DNA of 64,000 nt from Aeoliella straminimaris (GTDB taxonomy: Bacteria > Planctomycetota > Planctomycetia > Pirellulales > Lacipirellulaceae). The notes beneath the pieces are model-generated. The model had not been told where the DNA came from. It made no database searches and was given only the letters and a program-made list of their open reading frames with translations. The translations under genes were made by a program, and so were the position numbers. Shown piece by piece: positions 38,591 to 47,607 of this stretch; the first letter of the stretch is position 1, and every line of letters begins with the position of its first letter. The stretch lies in assembly GCF_024054565.1 (NCBI RefSeq), contig NZ_JAMXLR010000092.1:124001-188000 (forward strand), read 5' to 3'.

Positions 38591-40129
38591 TCAGGTGGCG
38601 CTGTTGGTGATCACTTTCGGAAGAGATAGTGTATCACCCGTCGTCGCATTCGTGGGCAAGGGGGCCTGAACCTCTTGCAGCCAGTCGTGAAGCTGTTGGC
38701 CAAGTTCGTGGACGACCTTGGGATGCACAGCGGCGACGTTCTTGCTCTCGCCGATGTCGGTGGCCAGGTCGTATAACTCCCAGGATTCATCCTCGTAGTT
38801 GTAGAACAGCTTCCACTGGTGCGCATCGCTTGTCTTGCGGATCACCGACTGCGGTCGTTGGTTACGTCCGCCACCAATCAGATATCCGGGAAAGTGCCAG
38901 TAGAGTGCTTTTCGCGAGAGCTTTGCTGCAGGGTCCTTTAGTACGGGAGTCAGATCAACACCATCCAACGCGTAGTCGCCTGGCAGTTTGCCATCGGCGA
39001 GCGAGAGAAAGGTGGTGTAGAAGTCGACCGAATAGATCGGCGTGCTGCTGGTGGTTCCCGCAGGTACCAGGCCGGGGCAGGAGACGATCAGGGGAACACG
39101 AATGCCACCCTCATAGTACTCTCCTTTCTGGTACCGCAAGGGTGCGTTCTCCGTGGCGATCTCACGTCCTCCGTTATCGGAGGTGAACACGATCAGCGTA
39201 TTTTCCGCCAGCTTCTGGCCGGGATGGCGAGGGTCGTCGGTTTGTTGGAGGTATTCGACAATTCGCCCCACGCCCTCGTCGATACCCTCTACCAACGCAG
39301 CGTAGTCGGGATCCTGGTGCCTTTCGCCTTTTTGCTTCTCCTTGTATTTTGCCACCAGGTCCTTCCGTCCCTGGCCAGAGATCGGTGTGTGGGCCGCATG
39401 GTAGGCCAGGTGGAGAAAGACTGGTTGGCCGAGTGTCTTCGACAGGAAGTCGATGGCTGCATCGGTCTCCGCGTCGGTCAGATGTTCGCCGGGCGAGGCG
39501 AACTCGTCGAGTTCAGGCGATACGTTCTTGGAGAACTCTCCCTTGCTATCGGCAAAGTAGGTGCCTCCCGGGCCACCCGAGTGATTACCGCCGTAGTTGA
39601 AGTCGAATCCCTGCTCGAGCGGACCACATTGGTGTTTGGTATCGCCAACGTGGTACTTACCAATATGCACGGTGGTGTACCCCGCGGCCTTCAGCGATTC
39701 GGCGATGGTGATCGCCTCGCCGGGGATCTCGATCTCGCCATTCTGGCCCTGTGGAGGACCTTTCAGTGGCACGCGCTTGCGCCCCGTGCGGTTCAGGCTA
39801 CCAACGTTAAACAAGTTGTTTGTCTTACGAGAGGCAAACTGGCCGGAGAAAATTGCAGCTCGAGTCGGCGCACAGTTGGCCCCACAGGTATACCCTGCCG
39901 TAAAGCACATGCCCGAATCGGCAAGCGCTTCGAGGTTAGGCGTCTCGTAGAAGTCGCTCGCGTTGCCCAGGCAGGCAGCGTCGACGCTGGTATCGGTCCA
40001 TCCCAGGTCGTCGCAGAGCACGAAGATGATGTTCGGAGTCGCTGCGAAGCTGATGGAGGCCATCGCCAGCAACACACTCGCGACCAACAGACTACAAAGC
40101 CTTTGATAGACTCTAGCATCGCAATTCAT
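38591..40129 (-). CDS. Type I sulfatase, arylsulfatase-like (CxPxR)
   Basis: 512 residues with a signal peptide (cleavage near SFAAT). NIIFVLCDDLGWTDTSVDAA supplies the metal site, NCAPTRA contains the formylglycine cysteine (Cys86), KAAGYTTVHIGKYHVGD and VFTSDNGGREIATENAPLRY are further sulfatase signatures. It belongs with the arylsulfatase A/N-acetylgalactosamine-6-sulfatase-like group; the exact bond cut is not readable. It is first of three sulfatases in tandem and lies 93 bases after the PEP-CTERM gene on the same strand. No sulfatase-maturation enzyme gene is present in the window, so activation must depend on one elsewhere. Confidence 0.93.
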   Translation of the reverse strand: MNCDARVYQRLCSLLVASVLLAMASISFAATPNIIFVLCDDLGWTDTSVDAACLGNASDFYETPNLEALADSGMCFTAGYTCGANCAPTRAAIFSGQFASRKTNNLFNVGSLNRTGRKRVPLKGPPQGQNGEIEIPGEAITIAESLKAAGYTTVHIGKYHVGDTKHQCGPLEQGFDFNYGGNHSGGPGGTYFADSKGEFSKNVSPELDEFASPGEHLTDAETDAAIDFLSKTLGQPVFLHLAYHAAHTPISGQGRKDLVAKYKEKQKGERHQDPDYAALVEGIDEGVGRIVEYLQQTDDPRHPGQKLAENTLIVFTSDNGGREIATENAPLRYQKGEYYEGGIRVPLIVSCPGLVPAGTTSSTPIYSVDFYTTFLSLADGKLPGDYALDGVDLTPVLKDPAAKLSRKALYWHFPGYLIGGGRNQRPQSVIRKTSDAHQWKLFYNYEDESWELYDLATDIGESKNVAAVHPKVVHELGQQLHDWLQEVQAPLPTNATTGDTLSLPKVITNSAT

Positions 40130-40222
40130 CAGTTGACTCCGACAACACGTAGTGACATTCCACTCAGCCTACTCAAGGAACCGATGGCCGCAGTTTGCCG
40201 TTGGCAACGGGGCCCCGGGTGT

Positions 40223-40993
40223 TCAACCCCGATGGTACCTCTTGCGTTGCGCAGCCGAGAGGAAGAACGCCCCAAGTACCAACGTAACCAATGCGGTCGG
40301 TTCCGGAACAGCCGCCACGGTGAAACTTGCAATCCCGTATCCGCCTTGGGTTGGTTCTGCATCGCTGGTGGATGTTGCGAAAGTAATCGGTGTATTGGCC
40401 GGTATGAAGATCCGTTGGTAGCCATCGACACCGAACAGAATCTCTGGCACGGCGTTCCGGCCTCCCTCGCCCGTCTGGATGTTGAAGCTGGTGCCCGCAT
40501 AGCCCCAAGTGGCGCCGGCGCCAGGCATTCCTGTGTCGACGTGCTGGCTGGTGAAAACCTCAGGCATTCGATCGTAGTCGAGACCCTCGAACGCCGCACT
40601 CGTCACGACGGCAATCTCCGATCCCGTGTCTGTTGTCAGTAGATTGTTGAAGGAGATGCCGTCGAGCCAGACAGGTGTGTCGAACGAGAGGGCTATCGAC
40701 TGGCTCCGATCGATGCGGTTCGTCTGGTGCACGTTCCCGTTTGTTTCGTCGGTAGTGCCAGCTACGCCTAAAAACTGGGTGTTGCTATTGGCGGTGCTGA
40801 CAATCAGAGTAGCGCCCCCATCGGTATCGTCGGCCACGATGGTGGCAGTGATCGCGGTCGGGCCTTCGGCCAGGGTGGCGTGCGAGGAAATGCCATCGTT
40901 GTTGGCATCGAAGTCGGTGTTGGTGAACATGACTGCCGCTCCAGCAGTTTGCATGAGCAGGATCGAGGCGATTCCGCAAAGTGGGGATCTCAT
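40223..40993 (-). CDS. PEP-CTERM secreted protein, unknown function
   Basis: 256 residues from the ATG at 40993, which has GGAG nine bases upstream; the long open frame above it looks non-coding. Signal peptide MRSPLCGIASILLMQTAGAA. The body is a beta-rich domain (FTNTDFDANNDG, SIALSFDTPVWLDGISFNN) like many small extracellular PEP-CTERM proteins. The sorting signal is VPEPTALVTLVLGAFF followed by QRKRYHRG. It is the first gene of the run that continues with three sulfatases, and lies divergent from the sigma 2 operon. Confidence 0.82.
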   Translation of the reverse strand: MRSPLCGIASILLMQTAGAAVMFTNTDFDANNDGISSHATLAEGPTAITATIVADDTDGGATLIVSTANSNTQFLGVAGTTDETNGNVHQTNRIDRSQSIALSFDTPVWLDGISFNNLLTTDTGSEIAVVTSAAFEGLDYDRMPEVFTSQHVDTGMPGAGATWGYAGTSFNIQTGEGGRNAVPEILFGVDGYQRIFIPANTPITFATSTSDAEPTQGGYGIASFTVAAVPEPTALVTLVLGAFFLSAAQRKRYHRG

Positions 40994-41599
40994 CAGCTGT
41001 GGCTCCATTGTGTGGGGTCTTCGAGTTGACGAACGCCTGCAGCTGCTCTCCTCGTTCCGAACGCTGCCCAATGTTGCCTTATCGTTCTCTATTCCGTCCT
41101 CACAAAAACACCGTGGATCAGCGAGCTGCCCCGTCGCCGACCCACGGTGCAACCGATTCGTGCCTGCTCTCTTGCCAATCCTTGCCGGATCTTGACACTG
41201 GACACGCCGGTCAGTTCTTGTGGTCGCGGTACTGGCTCGTGCGGTTATCGAAAGGTTGACGCTGCACGTCCGCTGCGGCGTGCCGCGTCGCCTTTCAGGC
41301 CCCTTGCCGCCGCTCATTGACTCGCAAAACGAGGGGCTCGCCAAGCCGCGTTGCCTGTGAGGTCAACGGTAGAAGACGAATCCGGCTGGCGCCTGTCAAA
41401 CTTGTTCTGATTTTTCTGCGGTCCACTTGAATTGTGCCGTGCTGCAGCCCTAGCTGTATGTCCAATTGCGTTTCTCAGGAAAAATGAAGGTTTTGTGACA
41501 GGTTCACCCGGGCAACTGTCTAATGTTTGCCGGAGAGAAATCTGCGTGTGGTTTCGCAGAAGAGGATTGTGAGGCAGGCGAGGAATTAAGCGAGGGTTC
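40994..41599. other. Divergent promoter region facing sigma factor 2
   Basis: About 600 bases without a credible gene, between the PEP-CTERM/sulfatase run and the sigma 2 operon. It mirrors the arrangement at 31800-32233. On the minus strand a GGAAC...CGTTCGTC pair near 41035-41065 resembles an ECF promoter, but one occurrence is weak evidence. Confidence 0.4.
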
Positions 41600-42115
41600 A
41601 TGTCTCTTTCGCCAGATCAGACCGCAACTTTCATTCGCCTGCTGCGCGAGCACGAAACGCAGCTCATTGTGTATGTGCGAGCCCTGATGCCCTCGCTTTC
41701 CGAGGCCGAGGACGTCATTCAGGAGACTCGTATTCGGCTATGGGAGCAGTTCGAGCAATTTGAGCCAGGGTCCAACTTCGGGGCCTGGGCTTGCACTATC
41801 GCCCGGTACTTTGTGATGACCCACTACACCAAGCAAGGACGCGACCGACTGCGGTTTAGCTCGGAGGCAATGGAACGCATCGCCGCCGAAGTCGACCGTG
41901 CCTCGCAGGTGACGGATGCCCGGATCGAGGTCTTGCCCAAGTGCATCTCCGAATTGAGCGAGAGCAACAAGCAATTGCTGGCGATGTGCTACTCCGGCAA
42001 TCATCAGATTCAGGAAGTGGCCAAATTGCTTGATCGCACGGTCAATGCGACTTACCTGGCGCTGTCTCGAATTCGTCGCTCCCTGCGGAGTTGTGTCGAG
42101 CGTCGCATTGCCTAG
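41600..42115 (+). CDS. ECF sigma factor, Rhodopirellula/Verrucomicrobium type (sigma 2)
   Basis: 171 residues. Region 2: LIVYVRALMPSLSEAEDVIQ, ETRIRLWEQFEQFEPGSNFG, AWACTIARYFVMTHY. Region 4: LLAMCYSGNHQIQEVAKLLD with the helix-turn-helix ending NATYLALSRIRRSLRSCV. Same subfamily as sigma 1 but clearly divergent in sequence, so the two likely recognise different promoters. A FecR-LamG gene starts ten bases after the stop. It stands at the head of a divergent region facing the PEP-CTERM and triple sulfatase genes, which are its likely targets. Confidence 0.93.
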   Translation: MSLSPDQTATFIRLLREHETQLIVYVRALMPSLSEAEDVIQETRIRLWEQFEQFEPGSNFGAWACTIARYFVMTHYTKQGRDRLRFSSEAMERIAAEVDRASQVTDARIEVLPKCISELSESNKQLLAMCYSGNHQIQEVAKLLDRTVNATYLALSRIRRSLRSCVERRIA

Positions 42116-42125
42116 AAGGTGAAAG

Positions 42126-43838
42126 ATGGATTCCGAGAATCGCAAATCAAAACCTGTGTCGACCGGCGACCAAGTAACCAACTTGGTTACTGCGCTGGAG
42201 CAGGGCCAGTTGAGTGCTGAGGAGTTGGCCCAACTGGACCGGATGATCGTCGAGAGCGACGAAGTGCTGCGAGCCTACGTTGCCCACGTTCAGGATTCGG
42301 TGCAGATTCACCGTCACGCAAAGCTTGGCAGCGACGTGCTGTTTGCTTCTCCGGCTCAGGGGGCCGCGGAAACGCAAACGCAATTGCCCGCGCGTGAGGA
42401 CCGGGGAGGGTACTGGCGGGTGGTGCTTGGCTGCTTGGCGGCTTGTGCAGCCTGCGTGGTGCTGACATGGTGCGTGTCTCAACCGTCCACCAAGCCCATC
42501 AACGCGGTGTTGACGCCCGCCCGGGTGGAGGAGGAACCTCCCACACCGCGGGTGATTCAGGATATCTACGTCGCGACGCTTACTGGCACGGTCGATTGTC
42601 AGTGGACACAGGGCTCGGAGGTTCCTGCGTACGGAGAGCCACTCGAAGCAGGGCATTTGCTCAAGCTTGAAGCGGGCGTCGCGCAGGTGACATTCAACGA
42701 CGGGGCCAAGGTCGTACTGCAGGGGCCGGCTGAGTTCGAGATGATTTCGCCGGGTTCGGCCCGATTGGCGTCGGGCAAGCTGTCCGCGTTGGTGCCGATG
42801 CAGGCGGTTGGATTCCGAGTGCACACACCCAGTGCTGAGGTGGTGGATCTGGGCACCGAGTTTGGCCTGGTGGTCAGCGACGACGGCCACACCGAAGTGC
42901 ATGTGTTTGCCGGCGAGGTCGTGGTGTGGGATCCCACTCGCGAAGAAGGGGAGACCGAAGGGCGGCATCTGTCTGAAAATCAAGCGGTTGTCATCGGCAA
43001 AGATGCTGGTATGCAGCGTACCATGAAGATGGATGCCTCGAAGTTTCGGCGGGAGATCACGCCGCGGCTTTCGAAGGCGGAGCTACCGCCGCTCGGCGTG
43101 ACCGATTACCTGGCGCTATGGCTGGCTGCTGACGTCACGGTGAAGACCGACGACAGTGGCGGCGTCATTGCCTGGCGAGATATTGCCGCCGGCGACAACC
43201 AGTCGGAGGAGGATGCCTGGCAACAGGAAATCGAGAACCGTCCCCGTTGGGTTCGCAACGGTATCAGCGGGCTGCCTTCCATTCGGTTCGATGGCAAGTC
43301 GTCGTACCTGACGACAACCCCGCTTCTCTCCACCGAATCGCAAACGTTGTTCCTGGTGTTTTCGCGTCGAGACGTGCCGATGTCGGAGTACGCCAAGCGA
43401 CAGATTCTCAATTACAACGGCCCGCCGCACGCGCTATCACCTTTCGATGGCACACCCATGCGAGTGCTGCAGATTGACGATCTGTTCCATAAAGGAATCT
43501 ATCGCGCCCGCTTCTATGCGGGAGGTTTTAGCGTGGGAGGTGCTTCGTCGATCAAGCCCGTTCCGCCCGATACGCCCACCTTGCTGGCGTATCGCTACGA
43601 TACCGAAGTGAATGAGTCGATGCTTGCCATCGATGGCGAGATTCGCGAAGTCAACACCGCCCCACGGTGGAAGTCGTACACCTCACGAAAGGTGTTTGGT
43701 CGGCATCCTAAGCAGGATTCCGAGATGTCGTTCTTCGCCGGCGACATTGCCGAGGTGTTGATCTACAACGGGGCGCTGGATGAAGAGCAAATGGGGGACG
43801 TCACCGAGTATCTGATGCAGAAGTATTCTCTGAAATAG
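42126..43838 (+). CDS. FecR-domain anti-sigma partner with C-terminal LamG-like lectin domain
   Basis: 570 residues; AGGTG lies five bases before the start. Residues 1-90 are a cytoplasmic helical part (LVTALEQGQLSAEELAQLDR) as in anti-sigma factors. One membrane segment is near 96-117. The FecR domain (about 145-270) shows LKLEAGVAQVTFNDGAKVVL, QGPAEFEMISPGSARLASG and HTPSAEVVDLGTEFGLVV. Residues 320-570 are a LamG/concanavalin-A-like domain (YLALWLAADVTVKTDDSGGV, FFAGDIAEVLIYNGALDEEQ). This family is common in planctomycetes next to such sigma factors. The lectin part outside the membrane suggests that glycan binding regulates sigma 2, but that is inference. Confidence 0.88.
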   Translation: MDSENRKSKPVSTGDQVTNLVTALEQGQLSAEELAQLDRMIVESDEVLRAYVAHVQDSVQIHRHAKLGSDVLFASPAQGAAETQTQLPAREDRGGYWRVVLGCLAACAACVVLTWCVSQPSTKPINAVLTPARVEEEPPTPRVIQDIYVATLTGTVDCQWTQGSEVPAYGEPLEAGHLLKLEAGVAQVTFNDGAKVVLQGPAEFEMISPGSARLASGKLSALVPMQAVGFRVHTPSAEVVDLGTEFGLVVSDDGHTEVHVFAGEVVVWDPTREEGETEGRHLSENQAVVIGKDAGMQRTMKMDASKFRREITPRLSKAELPPLGVTDYLALWLAADVTVKTDDSGGVIAWRDIAAGDNQSEEDAWQQEIENRPRWVRNGISGLPSIRFDGKSSYLTTTPLLSTESQTLFLVFSRRDVPMSEYAKRQILNYNGPPHALSPFDGTPMRVLQIDDLFHKGIYRARFYAGGFSVGGASSIKPVPPDTPTLLAYRYDTEVNESMLAIDGEIREVNTAPRWKSYTSRKVFGRHPKQDSEMSFFAGDIAEVLIYNGALDEEQMGDVTEYLMQKYSLK

Positions 43839-44037
43839 AGAACGAATGCTGACAGGTACCGCTTGATCGCGTCTTAGTCAGTGAGTCGCCAGTAGTCGCT
43901 TTTCTCGAAAGTGGCCTAGGCCAGGGTGGAGACTCACCGCTCGTTTGGAGCACTATCAGCAGGCGAACAACGAGATACGGCACTGAAGCTATCGCCCCGC
44001 TCAAGAGGCGAGGTTCTACCAACTTTCGGAGATTCTT

Positions 44038-46482
44038 ATGCGAACGACAGCGGTTGGTGTTCTGAGTGTACTCGGGCTGGTGATGTCGGGACTGTCGCTC
44101 TCGGCAGCCGAGGTCCTGCGACTCGACTTCGAGAACGCCTCGAACTTTGCAGAAGACTCCAGTGGCAACGGCCGGATGGGGCAGGCCACGGATACCGATC
44201 TGAATTTCTTTGGCACGCTGGAATCCTCAACGGATGTCCCGACTACCTCTAGCGGAACGCAGTCGATCAACTTTGCCCCCTTCGATTTTGAGCAAGGGTT
44301 GTTCATCGAGTTTCTCGATGCGGAGTTTCCCGACTTCTCGGTCGACGACAGCTATAGCATTTCGTTCTGGGTCAAACCGTCCAGTTCCTATATCGACGAC
44401 GACATCGGCTTCCGGGGTATCGTTTCCGGCATCACAGCTGACGGGCAGGACGATTGGCAGATCGATAACGGAACGGCTCAATCGATGGACGATCCGACGG
44501 GCGCTCGCCTGGTTGGGAACGCCCGGACGGCACTGTTGCCCGGTGTTGGAGAGGATCCAGATGGAGATCTGTCGTCGACCGAGTGGCAACAGGTATCCGT
44601 GTCGTTTATCGGTGCCGCGCGTGCGGCAATCGTGTTCTACGGAAACGAAACAACGCCACTGGGCTTCACTGCATCGGCGACCAGCAGCGGCGGCTTCGCC
44701 ATGGACGGCCTCACGATCGGTGGCAATCGTAACGCCACGTCGCAGGGAGATGATCCTCCCGCGGGCGCCCTTTATAGCGGGCTGATGGACGACTTTGTGG
44801 TGGAAGACACTGCCTATATCCACGATGGTATGGGTGGCACATTCATGCCTGGCGATCTCGATCTCAGTGGTGGGGTACCGGACGTGACTGATTGGCTGGC
44901 CTTCCGCGCTGGTCCGCGTGACCTTTCGACAATGGCACCAATGGATGCCTATGCGATGGGCGACTTGGACTTCGACGGCGACAAAGACATCCGCGACTTC
45001 ATCGCGTTCAAATCGCTGTACAACGCTGCCAATGGGGTTGGTGCATTCGAGAGTGTTGCGGGCGTCGCCGTTCCCGAGCCTGCCAGTCTGGTGACTTTGA
45101 GTATGGCGGTTGTTGCCGCATTGCTCGTTGTTGGTCGCCGCAGGTTACACCCGCTCTATCTTCGTTGTGGTGTGCTCGTGCTCACGACGCTAGCAACAGC
45201 TACTTGGAGTAGTATGGCATCTGCCGTCGTGTTCGATTTCGGCGATGGAACGTTCGATGTGGCGAATGCTACGGAGGATGGCCTGGCCAACTTCGTGCTG
45301 CCCGCCGAAGTTGGCCAGGTAGGTGCAGCTCTCGGTGAGCGGTCGGCAACGGTTGATGGGATCACCATGACGATCATCCCCAAAATTGGCGACGACTACG
45401 ACTATGCTCAGTCCTCCTGGGGTACGAACTCCGTGGGTATCGGAATTCGTTCAATCACCTCCACGGGAGAGAATGAAGGATATAACAACAATCCCGATAG
45501 ACGAAGGCTGATTGATGGAAGCGCAGGGGAGGCTATCGATTTCCATTTTGATACCGACGTGACGCTGCATAGCGTCCGCCTCGACGAGTTTGCCAGAGGC
45601 AACAACATTTTAGCTTTTGAGGTTGCCACCGTCGGGTCGCAGTTGCTGCTGAGTTTGTCGGCGAATGCGGATCCCTCGCAGGAACACTCGCTTGACAACA
45701 TGTTCGTGCCCACAGGTACGACGGTGAGCCTCACTACGACGACTCCCAGAGCTGGCGGAGTCCTGTGGAACAGCTTAACGCTGTCGCCTGGCGGGCCTCC
45801 AGTACCAATGAAGTTAAAGGTCTACGCCGACGGCGAGATGGTACTCGTCGGTGGCACTGAAGGCGGCCTGGAACCTCCACCGGGCCTGACCATCGACTCG
45901 CTCGAGATCACCAGCGACGACGACAACGGCGATGGGGGCTCATTGAACTCTACCGGATACACGGGCCTGGTTGGCACGGGGGCGTACCCCATCGGCGCTG
46001 ACGATGGCATGGGATGGGAGCTGGATGAAGGCAACAACGATATGGGCCTGGCCGAGTCGTATCTGCTTGGCAGCTCGGAGGTACTCACCGACGAAGAGAT
46101 TTCGCTTGGGTTTGCCTTCAAGCCCGGGCAGGAGAGGGACTTGCGGTTTCGTTACCATCTGGAGGGCGCCGCTACGGCGGTTGCAGGAACGATTGATTAC
46201 GTCGGGTTGTCCGGCGATTTCAACGAGGATGGCGTAGTCGACCTCGCCGACTATACCGTGTGGCGCAACAATCTTGGGGGCGACGCAAGCGTATTAAATC
46301 GGGCCGGGTCAGGCGGGGCCATTGTGGGGCCAGCCGACTACGCAGTTTGGAAGGACAGCTTCGGGGCGGCCGTAGATGGAGCGGGTGCGATTGCCTCTCC
46401 TATGGCAGTGCCCGAGCCGAGCGCCTGTATTGCCTTGGTTGGTGCACTTTCGATCTGCATGTTGCGTCGCCAGGTAGCCTAG
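44038..46482 (+). CDS. Double PEP-CTERM fusion protein B
   Basis: One 814-codon frame with two secreted proteins joined. GGAG lies six bases before the ATG. Module 1 (1-370): signal peptide, LamG-like domain (SYSISFWVKPSSSYIDDDIG, LYSGLMDDFVVEDTAYI), a degenerate EF-hand region (GDLDLSGGVPDVTDWLAFRA), then VPEPASLVTLSMAVVAALLV and RRR, a full exosortase signal at 345-369. After only six residues a second signal-like hydrophobic stretch follows (CGVLVLTTLATATWSSMASA, 377-396). Module 2 (397-814) is a different beta-rich domain with a dockerin-like pair (GDFNEDGVVDLADYTVWRNN) and the final signal VPEPSACIALVGALSI. No ATG precedes the second signal (only in-frame GTG codons), so module 2 depends mainly on read-through from module 1, consistent with a real polyprotein. 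Confidence 0.85.
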   Translation: MRTTAVGVLSVLGLVMSGLSLSAAEVLRLDFENASNFAEDSSGNGRMGQATDTDLNFFGTLESSTDVPTTSSGTQSINFAPFDFEQGLFIEFLDAEFPDFSVDDSYSISFWVKPSSSYIDDDIGFRGIVSGITADGQDDWQIDNGTAQSMDDPTGARLVGNARTALLPGVGEDPDGDLSSTEWQQVSVSFIGAARAAIVFYGNETTPLGFTASATSSGGFAMDGLTIGGNRNATSQGDDPPAGALYSGLMDDFVVEDTAYIHDGMGGTFMPGDLDLSGGVPDVTDWLAFRAGPRDLSTMAPMDAYAMGDLDFDGDKDIRDFIAFKSLYNAANGVGAFESVAGVAVPEPASLVTLSMAVVAALLVVGRRRLHPLYLRCGVLVLTTLATATWSSMASAVVFDFGDGTFDVANATEDGLANFVLPAEVGQVGAALGERSATVDGITMTIIPKIGDDYDYAQSSWGTNSVGIGIRSITSTGENEGYNNNPDRRRLIDGSAGEAIDFHFDTDVTLHSVRLDEFARGNNILAFEVATVGSQLLLSLSANADPSQEHSLDNMFVPTGTTVSLTTTTPRAGGVLWNSLTLSPGGPPVPMKLKVYADGEMVLVGGTEGGLEPPPGLTIDSLEITSDDDNGDGGSLNSTGYTGLVGTGAYPIGADDGMGWELDEGNNDMGLAESYLLGSSEVLTDEEISLGFAFKPGQERDLRFRYHLEGAATAVAGTIDYVGLSGDFNEDGVVDLADYTVWRNNLGGDASVLNRAGSGGAIVGPADYAVWKDSFGAAVDGAGAIASPMAVPEPSACIALVGALSICMLRRQVA

Positions 46483-46518
46483 CACGTCAACAGGCGGGCG
46501 GATTCAACAGGAATGTGC

Positions 46519-47538
46519 ATGGAAAGTATGAAGCTAGTTCGCCGTCAGCCTGGCTTTACGCTTGTCGAGCTGCTGGTTGTCATCGCTATCATTGGCATTC
46601 TGGTGGCGCTATTATTGCCGGCAGTGCAGGCCGCTCGCGAGGCCGCGCGCCGTACCCACTGCTTGAATAACCTGAAGCAACTAGGGCTCGCACAACTCAA
46701 CTACGAGAGTGCCCACAAGCGACTGCCGCCGGGTAACCTTGGCTACGATGTGAATACTTCGACGCTCACGCGAATCGAGCATTCGAGCACTGAAGCAGAG
46801 ACCTCCTTTGTCTGCTTTATTTTGCCCTACCTGGAAGAGTCGGCGCTCTACGATCAGTACGATTTCGACGTGGATACCGACGTGCAGTATCGCAATCCCG
46901 ATTCGCCCGTAGGGAAGAAGCTCAGCACCTATCAGTGCCCGAGCGACGAATCGCACCTGGGCAATGCCTGCAGTCCGCAGAATGGCGACGACTGGAAGGG
47001 GAACTATGGCATCAATTGGGGCGCCTGGCGTCACATGTGCCAGTTGCCTCGGATACCGGGGGAGGACAAGCCAAACTTGGTATGTGCGGTGCCGAACCCG
47101 GCCAAGATTCACATCGCCCCCTATCACCTCAGCTTCGGGGCAAAGTTGGCACGCATCACGGATGGCACCAGCAATACGCTGTCGATGATGGAGATGATTC
47201 AGTCGCCGGGCACATCGGCGTGCGATCGTCGCTCTCGCATCTGGTGCGAGAAGGCCGGGTGCAGCAATATCACCGCCATGCTGTCGCCGAACAACCCCAA
47301 CGCGGATGAAGGAAACTGCCAGGAGGATTTCCCCGATTCTCCCTGCAAGCGTATCGGTGGCAACAACGACAAGGCAAATACGCAGAGCTATACCTCGTCC
47401 CGCAGTCGTCACTCGGGAGGAGTACAAGTGCTGATGTGCGATGCCTCGGGGCACTTCATCACCGACGATATTGAGATCGCCGTATGGCAGGCCATGAGTA
47501 CGATGAACCAAGGCGAAACCTACGATTCACCGTTCTGA
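46519..47538 (+). CDS. DUF1559 pseudopilin-like protein (copy 3)
   Basis: 339 residues from the ATG at 46519 (AGGA six bases upstream); ATGs at 46513 and 46528 are alternatives. QPGFTLVELLVVIAIIGILV is the prepilin-like helix. The body has CLNNLKQLGLAQLNYESAHK, CPSDESHLGN, GINWGAWRHMC and the end HSGGVQVLMCDASGHF. It is unusually rich in cysteine for this family (about ten), which may form disulfides after export; the thioredoxin-like gene shortly downstream is in keeping with this. It forms a tandem pair with the next DUF1559 gene. Confidence 0.92.
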   Translation: MESMKLVRRQPGFTLVELLVVIAIIGILVALLLPAVQAAREAARRTHCLNNLKQLGLAQLNYESAHKRLPPGNLGYDVNTSTLTRIEHSSTEAETSFVCFILPYLEESALYDQYDFDVDTDVQYRNPDSPVGKKLSTYQCPSDESHLGNACSPQNGDDWKGNYGINWGAWRHMCQLPRIPGEDKPNLVCAVPNPAKIHIAPYHLSFGAKLARITDGTSNTLSMMEMIQSPGTSACDRRSRIWCEKAGCSNITAMLSPNNPNADEGNCQEDFPDSPCKRIGGNNDKANTQSYTSSRSRHSGGVQVLMCDASGHFITDDIEIAVWQAMSTMNQGETYDSPF

Positions 47539-47607
47539 AGGGCCGGTTCGAGCAGTGAAGTGATACCGAACCCTTGCGTGGATATGTGTAACGCCAAAGG
47601 AAGCAAG

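Noticed and set aside
41035..41065. GGAAC...CGTTCGTC resembling an ECF promoter on the minus strand
   Set aside because: A single occurrence with a loose spacer; I found no matching pair upstream of the other sigma-linked genes.
41009..41344. N-terminal extension of the PEP-CTERM gene ending at 40223
   Set aside because: The signal peptide and GGAG box place the start at 40993; the upstream part is Arg/Thr-rich and not protein-like.
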